Below, one piece after another: positions 8,014-16,048 of a DNA stretch of 41,234 nucleotides. Under the pieces are notes generated by a model. The model had not been told where the DNA came from. It saw only the letters and a list, made by a program, of their open reading frames with translations, and did no database searches. A program made the translations under genes and the position numbers. Location: contig CAJYOI010000002.1 in the NCBI GenBank assembly GCA_913776045.1, positions 1 through 41,234 on the forward strand, read 5' to 3'. Origin of the DNA: an uncultured Sphingomonas sp. GTDB lineage: Bacteria > Pseudomonadota > Alphaproteobacteria > Sphingomonadales > Sphingomonadaceae. Positions within the stretch are counted from its first letter, which is position 1, and every line of letters begins with the position of its first letter.

Positions 8014-10089
8014 TCACCCGAACCACCCGTGCAGGAACCAGCTGAGGTCGCCCGTCTCCGCGCGTTCGCCGTCGCCGCGGCGGTAGAGCCAGAAGCGGGT
8101 GCCCGCATCGTCCTCGACGCAGAAATAGTCGCGCACGGCAGTGCGTTCGGCCGCACGGCGCCACCATTCGCCGGCGATGCGTTCGGGGCCGTCGGATCGC
8201 GCGACCGTAACGGTGCGGCCGCGCCAGACGAAGCGCCGCGGCGCGCCGTCGGGCATCACCGACAGGACGTTGTCGATCCGCTCGGGCCGGGCAAGCAGGC
8301 GTACCGGACGCGGCCAACGGGGATGCCAGGGCGGGACGATAGCGCGGGTGTCGAGCGCGCGGACATCATCGGGTTGCAGCTTGGGTGCGGCGCGGGTCGG
8401 CGGGTCGAGCGGCGGCGCGGGCGCAGCGCTGCGTTCGGGCACATCGCTTTCGACTGGACGGACACGCCACAACTTGCGGCCGAGCGTCGCCAGCGTGTCG
8501 ACTAGCGGGGCGAGATCGGGTTCTGTCTCCCCTGCCAGTTCCGCGCCCAGCGCTTCCGGCCCCAGCCGGTCTGCGGCGCGCAGGTGGAGGGTCAGCGCGT
8601 CGATGCCATAGCCGGGCTCGACGTCGCCGATACGGCGGACGAGCAGGCGCAGGATGTGCACGCCGTCGCGGCTCGGGCGCGCGAGGCCGATACGGATACG
8701 CTGTTGCACCGCGTCGACGCGGTCGGCGATCACTTCGATCCGCCGCGCGCCCAGGCCTGCGGTCGCCAGTTCGGCGGTCAGGCGGGGGACGAGCGTGCCC
8801 AGCCAATGCTCGATCGCCTCGGCGGTCGCGATCGGTTCGGCGAAGCGCTGGGTGATGGCGATCCGCTCGGGCGGGACGACGGGCGTCAGCGGATCGGGCA
8901 GCCGGCCGAGCGCCTGGTCGAGCCGGGCGACGGTGCCGGGGCCGAAGCGGCGGGCAAGGGGACCGCGCGCAACGTCGGCCAACATGCCGATCGTGTCGAT
9001 GCCCAGGCGGCGGAGCAGCTCCACCTGCGTCTCGCTCAGCGCCAGCGCAGCCACGGGTAGCGGCGCAAGCGCGGCGGCATCATCGCGCGAATGGACGATC
9101 CGCGCCTGGCCATAGCGGGCGAGTGCGTGCGCAGCGGCGGGGGAATTTGCGACCGCAATGCGGGCGGTAAAACCACGGGCAGCGAGCTGACGGACGATTC
9201 GTCGCGCCATCGACGCCTCGCCGCCGTGGAGGTGTTCGGTCCCGGTGATGTCGATCAGCAGGCCCGCCGTGCCGTCGATCGCGACCGTCGGTGACACGCG
9301 GCGCGCGAGGACGGTCGCGAGCGCGGCGAGGTCGGCGGCGTCGCCGGCTGGGTCATGGTCGTGGACGACAAGGCCGGGCGTCTGAGCGCGCGCCTGAGTC
9401 AGCGCCATGCCGCGGGTGATGCCCAGCGCGCGAGCATGAGCGCAGGCGGCGGCGATTTCGACGCGCGGGCCGGTCTTGTGGACGAGGACCAGGGGCTGAT
9501 CCTCCCCGGCACGGGGAGGGGGACCGCCGCGTAGGGGTGGTGGAGGGGGAGTGCCGCGAGCGAAATCCTGGTGGAGCCCCCCCTCCACCAGCTTCGCTGG
9601 TCCCCCTCCCCGTGCCGGGGAGGATCCCCCCTCGTCAGGACGCATGGCCTTGAACGGATGCGGGGCGGCTTCGCTGCGGCGGCCGAGTTCGCGCATCGGG
9701 GGCTGCTGGTGTGTCGGGAGCGTGGCGATGGCCGCCTGCACCTCCGCCCGGGCCCAACGCGCGCCGGGACGCCAGCCGCCGCCGCGGGGGACCGAGCAGG
9801 CGTTGAGCTGTTCTGCGGCGGCCTGGGTGGCGAGAGCGTGCACTGTGCTGGTCAACCCGCCGTGCGCGGGAGTACGGAAAGGAGTCACATCGGTCCCGCC
9901 GTGAGCGAAGCCCACGGCGCCGGACGCACTGCGTGCGCCGGCCGTGCGGGGCGCTGCGGTGCCTTCGGCACGCACCGGTGCCGTCGCGCTTCGCGCCGAC
10001 GCACCTGCGCTATGCGGCGCGGCTTGTGCCGCTGCCCGCAACCGCTCGACGGACCACTCCGGCAGGTACAGCGCAGCGACCCGTTTCAT
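8014..10089 (-). CDS. imuB: Y-family polymerase-like mutasome subunit ImuB, enlarged
   Basis: A 691-residue ImuB. ImuB is a catalytically inactive Y-family protein that bridges ImuA, DnaE2 and the beta clamp. The start is set by the conserved MKRVAALYLPEW. The palm continues at PLVLVHKTGPRVEIAAA, and the active-site position reads AIDGTAGLLIDITG instead of SLDEAYLD, so the metal-binding Asp-Glu pair is lost, as usual for ImuB. The C-terminus carries the DUF6504-like segment ending WFLHGWFG. Family members are near 500 residues; here about 190 residues separate the first strand (to about residue 22) from PLVLVHK. Part of that (CSVPRGGGWRPGARW to PPMRELGRRSEAAPHPF) resembles sphingomonad ImuB as I remember it, but the rest is encoded by a palindromic element (9498-9626) and a hairpin cluster (9925-10000). 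imuA overlaps by 80 bases. Confidence 0.9.
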   Translation of the reverse strand: MKRVAALYLPEWSVERLRAAAQAAPHSAGASARSATAPVRAEGTAAPRTAGARSASGAVGFAHGGTDVTPFRTPAHGGLTSTVHALATQAAAEQLNACSVPRGGGWRPGARWARAEVQAAIATLPTHQQPPMRELGRRSEAAPHPFKAMRPDEGGSSPARGGGPAKLVEGGLHQDFARGTPPPPPLRGGPPPRAGEDQPLVLVHKTGPRVEIAAACAHARALGITRGMALTQARAQTPGLVVHDHDPAGDAADLAALATVLARRVSPTVAIDGTAGLLIDITGTEHLHGGEASMARRIVRQLAARGFTARIAVANSPAAAHALARYGQARIVHSRDDAAALAPLPVAALALSETQVELLRRLGIDTIGMLADVARGPLARRFGPGTVARLDQALGRLPDPLTPVVPPERIAITQRFAEPIATAEAIEHWLGTLVPRLTAELATAGLGARRIEVIADRVDAVQQRIRIGLARPSRDGVHILRLLVRRIGDVEPGYGIDALTLHLRAADRLGPEALGAELAGETEPDLAPLVDTLATLGRKLWRVRPVESDVPERSAAPAPPLDPPTRAAPKLQPDDVRALDTRAIVPPWHPRWPRPVRLLARPERIDNVLSVMPDGAPRRFVWRGRTVTVARSDGPERIAGEWWRRAAERTAVRDYFCVEDDAGTRFWLYRRGDGERAETGDLSWFLHGWFG
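9498..9626. repeat. 129-bp palindromic element in frame within imuB
   Basis: The outer 26 bases (9498-9523, starting GATCCTCCCC) are a perfect inverted repeat of 9601-9626. An inner pair (GGTGGAGGGGG-type and CCCCTCCACCA-type blocks) and a CCAGC-ttc-GCTGG hairpin complete the structure. The length is exactly 43 codons, so it adds about 43 residues (GSSPARGGG to GGPPPRAGED) without breaking imuB. The copy at 38577-38704 shares the arms and, in reverse orientation, the core TCGCTCGCG between C-rich and G-rich blocks. Confidence 0.85.
9925..10000. repeat. Cluster of three tight hairpins within imuB
   Basis: Three small stems with 3-base loops lie in a row: CGCAC-tgc-GTGCG (9925-9937), GTGCC-ttc-GGCAC (9959-9971) and GTCGCGC-ttc-GCGCCGAC (9983-10000, one bulge). 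They encode Ala/Arg/Ser/Gly-rich residues in the enlarged N-terminal region of ImuB. Similar clusters lie between genes at 13200 and 17105. Confidence 0.55.
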
Positions 10090-10762
10090 CGCAAGCCTCC
10101 AATTCCCAGGCGCCCGGGGCGCCGCCCTTTTGTCGAACCAGTTCCACCCGCCATCGCGATCGCCCCACCCCCGCGACGGGCAACGGGGTGGAAGGCGCCG
10201 TGGCGATCCGCCAGCGGGTGACGGCGGCAGACGGCGCGCCCAGCGGATCGTCCGCCGTGCGGCCGTGGCGCTTGAGCAGCAGCGCGATCGTCCGCCCGCC
10301 CTCCGCCGCCAGTTGCAGCCGGCGCGTTGCGGCAAGCCCGGCGCGCTTCGCTTCGCCGATCACCGCGCCCAGCGAGCGATGCCGCAAACCTTCCTCCATG
10401 ATCGCCAGCAGGTCGGTATCGTCCTGTGCTTCGGCATAGATCACGCGGTGCGCGGCAAGCCCCGCCTGCGCGAGGCCGGGCGCGAACAGGTCACGGCGGC
10501 GGACCACCCATAGCACCGGCCCCCACGCCCGCGCAGCAATGCCCGCCATGAACAAAGTCGCCGCGGCATCGTCGCCCATGCCGGGCGAGGCGCCGGCGAC
10601 TTCGTGCAGCGCATCGAGCCGCAAACCGGTCGAGGCCAGCACGCCGTCGATCGCGCCGATACCGAACGGCAGAGCCTCGCGCCGGCGAAAGGAACCGCCT
10701 TCGATTCCTCGCAATTCCTCGCGCAGGCGGGCTATGACGGCGGGATTGGACACGCGGGGCAC
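10010..10762 (-). CDS. imuA: SOS mutagenesis protein ImuA
   Basis: About 250 residues of the ImuA family, a RecA/SulA-like protein that forms the SOS mutasome with ImuB and DnaE2. The family features seen are LPFGIGAIDGVLASTGLRLDA-type and HEVAGASPGMGDDAA segments and a central LWVVRRRDLFAPGLAQAGL. The likely start is GTG at 10762 (VPRVSNPAVIARL) or GTG at 10753; longer in-frame versions would run through the LexA box and the repeat. The gene precedes imuB and overlaps it by 80 bases, so its last 27 codons are also imuB sequence. A LexA box lies 20 bases upstream of the chosen start, making this the SOS-controlled head of the operon. Confidence 0.85.
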   Translation of the reverse strand: MPRVSNPAVIARLREELRGIEGGSFRRREALPFGIGAIDGVLASTGLRLDALHEVAGASPGMGDDAAATLFMAGIAARAWGPVLWVVRRRDLFAPGLAQAGLAAHRVIYAEAQDDTDLLAIMEEGLRHRSLGAVIGEAKRAGLAATRRLQLAAEGGRTIALLLKRHGRTADDPLGAPSAAVTRWRIATAPSTPLPVAGVGRSRWRVELVRQKGGAPGAWELEACDETGRCAVPAGVVRRAVAGSGTSRAA

Positions 10763-10781
10763 GACTCGCAAAACGATAAGT

Positions 10782-10796
10782 GTTCTTATTCTGTTC
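10782..10796 (-). promoter_or_regulatory. LexA (SOS) box upstream of imuA
   Basis: GTTC at 10782-10785, seven bases, GTTC at 10793-10796 exactly fit the alphaproteobacterial LexA consensus GTTC-N7-GTTC. The site is 20-35 bases before the proposed imuA start, inside a short AT-richer promoter patch. Binding by LexA would repress imuA-imuB until DNA damage. Confidence 0.85.
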
Positions 10797-10831
10797 CGTT
10801 TTGCGATTGAGTCAACCGGCTGTTTTCTCTC

Positions 10832-10982
10832 AATTCCTCCCCGAGCTTGTCTCGGGGAGGGGGGCCGCCGGCCGCAGGTCGGTGATGGAGGGGCTGGCGG
10901 CGTCCGGCGCTTGCCGCGCCGCCCTTCCACCACCCGGCTCCGCCGGGCGGTCCCCTACCCCAGCAAGCTGGGGGCGGAATTT
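10832..10982. repeat. Diverged 151-bp palindromic element between imuA and dcp
   Basis: The ends form an imperfect inverted repeat (AATTCCTCCCC at 10832 against the complement of the block ending 10982). The interior follows the same order as the elements at 9498 and 38577: G-rich block, GATGGAGGGG, GC-rich centre, CTTCCACCACC, then GTCCCCTACCCC. It lies in the 313-base gap between the divergent imuA and dcp genes. The rest of that gap holds the LexA box (10782) and the dcp promoter side, where I see no clear element. Confidence 0.6.
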
Positions 10983-11075
10983 GTGAGCCGCACGCCTCCC
11001 GCCACGAACCGCACTCGACCCGCGAATTCGACGCGTTAATCTGCGCGCCATCCTGACATCGGCATAGGCCCCCGC

Positions 11076-13199
11076 ATGACCTTACGCTTGACGCTCGCAC
11101 TCCTCGCCACGACCTCCCCGGTCATGGCCACCACCCAGACCTCGCCCGCCGCCGCGCCGGCCGCCGACACCGCTATCCTGCTCCGCCCCTGGGGCGGCCC
11201 GAACGGCGGGGTGCCGCCGTGGGACAAGGTGAAGCCCGCCATGTTCCCCGCCGCCTATGATGCGGCGATGGCCGAATACCGGCGCGAGATCCACGCGATC
11301 CGCGACAACCGCGCCGCCCCGACGTTCCAGACGGTCATCGTGCCGCTGCAACTGGCCGGCGAGACGATGAGCCGCGTCGGCGCGATGTGGGGGGTCTATA
11401 CCTCGAACCTCGCGACCAAGGAGGTACAAGACATCGACCGCGTGCTGAGCCCCAAGCTCGCCGCCTTCTATGACGAACTGACGCTCGATCCGCTGCTCTT
11501 CGCCAAGGTGAAGGCGGTTTACGACGGCCGCAAGACCGCCAAGCTCGACGCGCAGCAGATGCGTCTGGTCGAGCGGACCTACCGCAGCTACGTCCGCCGC
11601 GGCGCGATGCTGTCGCCCGCACAGCGCGCGCAGGTGACGCAGCTGAACCAGCAGCTCGCCACCGCCTTCACCGACTTCGGCAGCAAATTGCTGGCGGATG
11701 AGGAAAAGTGGATCGTCATCGACAGCGAAGCCCAGCTCGACGGCGTGCCCGACAGCGTGAAGGCGGCGATGGCGGCGGCCGCGACCACACGGAACCTGCC
11801 CGGCAAGTGGGTGGTGGTAAACACGCGGTCCTCCGCCCAGCCGGTGCTGACTTATGCCAAGGATCGCGGTCTGCGCGAAAAGGTGTTCAACGCCTTCGTG
11901 AAACGCGGTGACAATGGCGACGCCAACGACACCAAGGCGACGATCGCGCAGATTCTGAAGCTGCGGCAGGAACGCGCCAAGCTGCTCGGCTTCAAGAACC
12001 ACGCGTATTTCCGCATGGACGACACGATGGCCGAAACCCCGGCCAACGCCATGGCGCTGATGATGCGAGTCTGGCCCGCCGCGGTCGCCCGCGTCCGGGA
12101 AGAAGTCGCCGACATGCAGAAGGTGGCCGATGCCGAAAAGGCCGGCATCACCATCGCGCCGTGGGACTATCGCTATTACGCCGAGAAGGTCCGCAAGGCG
12201 AAGTACGACCTGGATGAGAGCGAGATCAAACCGTATCTCGAACTCGGCAACATCCTGAACGGCGCCTTCTATGCCGCGGGGCGCCTGTACGATCTGGGCT
12301 TCAAGGAAAACACCGGGCAGATCCCCGTGTTCGACCCCGACGTCCGCACCTTCGAAGTGACGAACACCAAGACCGGCAAATTCGTCGGATATTTCTACTT
12401 CGATGCTTATGCTCGGCCGGGCAAGCGATCGGGCGCATGGGCGACCACCTATCGCAGCCAGCAGAAGCTAGGCGGCGACCGCACGGTGCTGTCGTCGAAC
12501 AACAATAATTTCGTGAAGGGCGCACCCGGCCAGCCGACGCTCGTCAGCCTGGACGACGCCAACACCGCCTTCCACGAATTCGGACACGCGATCCATTCGC
12601 TGCTGCAGAACGTGACCTATCCCGGCCTCGCCGGCACGCCGCGCGACTTCGTGGAATACCCCAGCCAGGTGAACGAAAACTGGCTGCTGACCCGCGACGT
12701 ACTCGATCGCTACGCCAAGAACGCCCAGGGCCAGCCGATGCCGCAGGCGCTGGTCGACAAGATCGAGAAGTCGTCGACGTTCAATCAGGGCTTCGACACG
12801 GTCGAATACCTCTCCTCGGCGATCGTCGACATGAAGCTGCACGACCGCGATACACCGGTGACTGACGTCGCCGCATTCGAGCGCGATACGCTGGCCGAAC
12901 TCGGCATGCCCAAGGAAATGGTGATGCGGCACCGCCTGCCGCAGTTCAATCACCTGTTCTCGTCCGACGCCTATTCGGCCGGTTATTACAGCTACCTGTG
13001 GTCGGAAACGATGGACGCCGACACCTGGGCGGCGTTCGAGCAGGCGGGCGTGTGGGACAAGGCGACCGCCGACCGCTTCCGCACGACGTTGCTGTCGACG
13101 GGGAACGAGACCGATCGCAAGGAAGCGTACCGCCAGTTCCGTGGGCGCGACCCGGACGTGAATGCGCTGTTCAAGCGGCGAGGGTTTCCAACGCGCTAG
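11076..13199 (+). CDS. dcp: Peptidyl-dipeptidase Dcp (M3 metallopeptidase)
   Basis: A 707-residue M3-family zinc peptidase that releases dipeptides from the C-terminus of oligopeptides. The zinc motif HEFGH is at residues 500-504 (within NTAFHEFGHAIHSL), and the third ligand glutamate lies in FVEYPSQVNENWL about 25 residues later. A signal-like N-terminus (hydrophobic to about residue 20, cleavage near VMA-TT) suggests export to the periplasm. The protein is full length. It is divergent from imuA and convergent with the LacI-type regulator. Confidence 0.92.
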   Translation: MTLRLTLALLATTSPVMATTQTSPAAAPAADTAILLRPWGGPNGGVPPWDKVKPAMFPAAYDAAMAEYRREIHAIRDNRAAPTFQTVIVPLQLAGETMSRVGAMWGVYTSNLATKEVQDIDRVLSPKLAAFYDELTLDPLLFAKVKAVYDGRKTAKLDAQQMRLVERTYRSYVRRGAMLSPAQRAQVTQLNQQLATAFTDFGSKLLADEEKWIVIDSEAQLDGVPDSVKAAMAAAATTRNLPGKWVVVNTRSSAQPVLTYAKDRGLREKVFNAFVKRGDNGDANDTKATIAQILKLRQERAKLLGFKNHAYFRMDDTMAETPANAMALMMRVWPAAVARVREEVADMQKVADAEKAGITIAPWDYRYYAEKVRKAKYDLDESEIKPYLELGNILNGAFYAAGRLYDLGFKENTGQIPVFDPDVRTFEVTNTKTGKFVGYFYFDAYARPGKRSGAWATTYRSQQKLGGDRTVLSSNNNNFVKGAPGQPTLVSLDDANTAFHEFGHAIHSLLQNVTYPGLAGTPRDFVEYPSQVNENWLLTRDVLDRYAKNAQGQPMPQALVDKIEKSSTFNQGFDTVEYLSSAIVDMKLHDRDTPVTDVAAFERDTLAELGMPKEMVMRHRLPQFNHLFSSDAYSAGYYSYLWSETMDADTWAAFEQAGVWDKATADRFRTTLLSTGNETDRKEAYRQFRGRDPDVNALFKRRGFPTR

Positions 13200-13306
13200 G
13201 CGCCGAGGAGCGTCGGCGCGCAGCGCGACGGCTCCGTCCCGCGGCGCCGCGCGGCCGGCGGGCCGGCACCGCCGGCCCGGTCGACGACGGCGGCTTTGCC
13301 GTCGTC
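13200..13306. repeat. Array of GC-rich hairpins between dcp and the LacI-type gene
   Basis: Three strong stems fill this gap between convergent genes: GCGCCGA/TCGGCGC (13200-13219), CGGGCCGGC-acc-GCCGGCCCG (13259-13279) and GACGACGGC/GCCGTCGTC (13283-13306). None has a T-run. It may serve as a two-way transcription barrier, and it resembles the clusters at 9925 and 17105. Confidence 0.5.
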
Positions 13307-13321
13307 GCGCTCGCGTTGAAG

Positions 13322-14389
13322 CTACCTGAAATTTCCATCCGACCCGCGCCGGATCAGCGTGAACGGCAGGATCCGGTGTTCCAGCACCGCATCCGCCCGC
13401 CCCGCCCGCCGGTCGCGGATCAGCGCGACCAGCAGGTCGATCGCGGTGCGGGCCAAGTCGGCGATCGGCTGGCGGATCGTCGTCAGCTCGGGCCAGATTT
13501 CGATCGCGAGCGCAGTGTCGTCGAAACCGACGACGCTCAGGTCGCGCGGCACGTCGAGGCCCATTCGGTGGGCGACGGCAACGCATGCCGCGGCCATGTC
13601 GTCGTTGCTCGCGAAAATCGCACTCGGGCGCTCGGGCTGCGCCAGAAGCGTCTCCGCCGCCAGCGCGCCGGAGCGGTAGGAGAACAGCCCCGGCGCCACC
13701 AGCGTGTCGTCGAGCGCGATCCCCGCCGCTGCGAGTGCCTCACGATAGCCGGCGAAGCGCCGCGCGCTGGCGGTCTGGTCGGGATTGCCGGCGATGAAGC
13801 CGATGCGGCGATGGCCCTGTCCGACCAGATGCGCCGTCATCTCCCGCGCCGCAGCCTGATCATCGATCCCGACCGCCGCCATCGACGCGAGCGGCGCGCC
13901 GGATGCCACCGCGACTGCAGGCAAAGCGGCGTCGGCGACCAGCGCCTGCACATCGACATTGTCGCACAAGGGCGCCGGCAGGATCACGCCGTCCACCCCA
14001 GCCCGTGCCAGCCGCGCGGCGGCCTGCGCGATGTCGTCGGCATCGGCGCACGGCACGACGAGCAGTTGCGCATTGATCGCGGTGGCATGTTCCAGTCCAC
14101 CGAGCAGAAAGGCGCTGAGATACGCGGCGCTGGGATTGGCGTAGAGCAGACCCAGGCGGATATCGCCCGCACTCGCGAGCAACCGCGCGGCGAGGTTCGG
14201 GGCGTAGTCGAGCGCGGCAATGGCAGCGGCGACCCGCTCGCGCGTTTCGGCACGGACGTTGGCCATGCCGTTGACGACGCGCGACACGGTCATCGGCGAG
14301 ACGCCGGCGTGCCGCGCGACGTCATCGACCGTCGCCCCGCCACGGCGGCGACGGGGGGATTTCGGTGAGGCGTCGGTGTCGGATAGCAC
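13322..14389 (-). CDS. LacI family transcriptional regulator
   Basis: About 355 residues. The helix-turn-helix is clear (TVDDVARHAGVSPMTVSRVVNG), followed by the LacI hinge (NLAARLLAS) and a periplasmic-binding-protein-like ligand domain ending with FDDTALAIEIWPELTTIRQP. The family usually senses a sugar or nucleoside effector. The start is uncertain: GTG at 14389 gives a short basic lead before the helix-turn-helix, and an ATG at 14437 adds 16 residues without a good ribosome site. No sugar operon adjoins it, so its target is unknown. Repeat copy B lies just upstream. Confidence 0.85.
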   Translation of the reverse strand: MLSDTDASPKSPRRRRGGATVDDVARHAGVSPMTVSRVVNGMANVRAETRERVAAAIAALDYAPNLAARLLASAGDIRLGLLYANPSAAYLSAFLLGGLEHATAINAQLLVVPCADADDIAQAAARLARAGVDGVILPAPLCDNVDVQALVADAALPAVAVASGAPLASMAAVGIDDQAAAREMTAHLVGQGHRRIGFIAGNPDQTASARRFAGYREALAAAGIALDDTLVAPGLFSYRSGALAAETLLAQPERPSAIFASNDDMAAACVAVAHRMGLDVPRDLSVVGFDDTALAIEIWPELTTIRQPIADLARTAIDLLVALIRDRRAGRADAVLEHRILPFTLIRRGSDGNFR

Positions 14390-14454
14390 GTCCCACCGTG
14401 CGACCAAGTCGGGACGGGCGCAAGCGGGAAGGCGCATCCCCCCTCCGCCACCAG

Positions 14455-14549
14455 CGTCATCCCCGCAGAGGCGCGGATCAATTCTGGCTGAGCTTGGTGA
14501 GTCTCACGTCGTCCAGCGATTATTGATTTCCGCCTTCGCGGGAGTGACG
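14455..14549. repeat. 95-bp palindromic repeat, copy B
   Basis: Same size and plan as copy A (2231-2325) but in the opposite orientation: 27-base arms at 14455-14481 and 14523-14549 around a 41-base core sharing TCTGGCTG and GAGTCTCACG with the reverse complement of copy A. It occupies the gap between the SDR stop and the LacI-type gene start. Confidence 0.85.
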
Positions 14550-14572
14550 ACTGGTAGGTTTGTGTGCAGCCC

Positions 14573-15433
14573 CTAGCCGTTAACGATCGTGCCCCCATTG
14601 GGGTGCAGCACCTGTCCCGACATGTAGCTCGAATCCTGGCACGCCAGGAACAGGAACGCCGGCGCGACTTCGTTGGGCTGGCCAGGGCGGCCCATCGGCG
14701 TGCTTTGGCCGAAGGTCTTCAATTTCTCCGGCGTCGCGCCGCCGAAGGGGTTGAGCGGCGTCCAGATCGGCCCCGGCGCGACCGCGTTCACCCGAATGCC
14801 CTTGCCGATCAGGTTCTCCGACAGCGACCGGGTGAAGGCGGTGATCGCGCCCTTGGTCGAGGAATAGTCGAGCAGGTCCTTCGCGCCCTGGTACATCGTG
14901 ACGCTGGTGCAGTTCACGATCGCCGAGCCTACCTGCAAGTGCGGCAGTGCGGCCTGGACCATGTGGAACATACCGAAGATATTGGTCTGGAAGGTGCGGA
15001 GCAACTGCTCCTCGGTGATGTCGCGGATGTCTTCGTCGGGGTGCTGTTCGCCGGCATTGTTGACCAGCACGTCGAGCCGGCCGAACGCTTCGACCGTCTC
15101 AGCGACGGCGCGCTCGCACATCTTGCGGCTGCCGACGTCGGCGCGGATGGCGAGGCCGCGACGGCCCTCGCCCTCGATGATCCGCACCGTATCGTCGGCA
15201 TCGTCGCTTTCGAGCAGATAGACGATCGCGACGTCGGCGCCTTCGCGGGCGTAGAGCGCGGCGACCGCGCGGCCGATGCCGCTGTCGCCGCCGGTCACGA
15301 TCGCGACCTTGCCCGCCAGTCGACCCGAGCCGGGATAGCGCGGCTGCCATTCGGGCTTGGGTTCCAACTGGCGTTCGTGGCCGGGCAGCGCGTCCTCGTG
15401 GACCATTTCGGCGGTGTCTTGGGCAGCGGTCAT
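14573..15433 (-). CDS. SDR family oxidoreductase, general-stress type
   Basis: A 286-residue short-chain dehydrogenase of the YghA/YhdN-like group, which carries an extra N-terminal segment of about 40 residues. The NAD(P) motif is TGGDSGIGR (about 48-56), the structural motif NNAGEQ follows, and the catalytic Ser and Tyr-x-x-x-Lys are seen in CTSVTMYQGAKDLLDYSSTKGA. The start at 15433 follows a good ribosome site (AGGAGA, 6 bases). Such enzymes are often part of the general stress response. A candidate EcfG-type promoter at 15461-15485 agrees with that. The substrate is unknown. Confidence 0.9.
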   Translation of the reverse strand: MTAAQDTAEMVHEDALPGHERQLEPKPEWQPRYPGSGRLAGKVAIVTGGDSGIGRAVAALYAREGADVAIVYLLESDDADDTVRIIEGEGRRGLAIRADVGSRKMCERAVAETVEAFGRLDVLVNNAGEQHPDEDIRDITEEQLLRTFQTNIFGMFHMVQAALPHLQVGSAIVNCTSVTMYQGAKDLLDYSSTKGAITAFTRSLSENLIGKGIRVNAVAPGPIWTPLNPFGGATPEKLKTFGQSTPMGRPGQPNEVAPAFLFLACQDSSYMSGQVLHPNGGTIVNG

Positions 15434-15460
15434 GGCAGGTCTCCTGAATCGTCCCGGCTC

Positions 15461-15485
15461 AGCGGCCCGGCGCTGCGGGAGTTCC
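15461..15485 (-). promoter_or_regulatory. Candidate EcfG-type (general stress) promoter of the SDR gene
   Basis: On the minus strand GGAAC (15485-15481), 16 bases, CGCT (15464-15461) matches the alphaproteobacterial EcfG promoter GGAAC-N16/17-CGTT with one mismatch. It lies 28 bases before the start codon, leaving room for the ribosome site. Confidence 0.5.
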
Positions 15486-15601
15486 CCGCAACTATGCGAT
15501 AAGATGTTCATTTCGCATATCAAATGACCGCTCCGGAGCCTCCTGATGGTATCACGGATCGGCACGCTGCGCCGAAGCGGCTGCACGCCTGTGTCAGCCT
15601 T

Positions 15602-16048
15602 ATGTCGCTGTTGGTGCCGCGCGCCCTGATCGCAACCGCGATGACCGGCTGGCTGGCCGGCGACCGCACGACGCCGCGGCGGGTCCAAGTGTCCGCGGCG
15701 ACGCTGACCGCATCGATTCCCGATCGTCTGCGCAACGGCGAGTTCTTCGAGATGCGGCTGGTCGTCACCGACAGAACCGATATGATCGACGCGACGGTCG
15801 CCGTGGCGCCCGCCCTGTGGCGCAACATGACGATCAATTCGATGGTCCCGGCGGGGTCGGACGAGGAAATCAAACCGGGCGCCTTCCGCTTCCGCCACGG
15901 GCCGCTGAAGGCAAGCGACACGCTGGAGGTGAAGATCGACGGCCAGGTCAATCCGCCGCTGACGATCGGGACCGAAGGCGAAGTCGCACTCTACGATGGG
16001 GACACGCGGGTCGCCGCGCCGCCCGTCCGGATAAGGGTGCTGCCCTGA
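15602..16048 (+). CDS. Conserved hypothetical protein coupled to a DUF421 gene
   Basis: About 148 residues with a short hydrophobic N-terminus (LLVPRALIATAMTGWLAG) that could be a signal or anchor. A soluble beta-rich part follows, with LRNGEFFEMRLVV and ITINSMVPAG-like segments, ending VRIRVLP. An alternative start at 15524 would place 26 polar residues before the hydrophobic part; neither start has a good ribosome site. Its stop overlaps the ATG of the decayed DUF421 gene by one base, so the two were co-translated partners. I do not recognise a function. Since its partner is broken, it may be on its way to being lost. Confidence 0.65.
   Translation: MSLLVPRALIATAMTGWLAGDRTTPRRVQVSAATLTASIPDRLRNGEFFEMRLVVTDRTDMIDATVAVAPALWRNMTINSMVPAGSDEEIKPGAFRFRHGPLKASDTLEVKIDGQVNPPLTIGTEGEVALYDGDTRVAAPPVRIRVLP

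Noticed and set aside
9498-9626. The imuB repeat as a CRISPR array or insertion sequence
   Set aside because: There is one palindromic unit, no repeated spacers, and no transposase gene.
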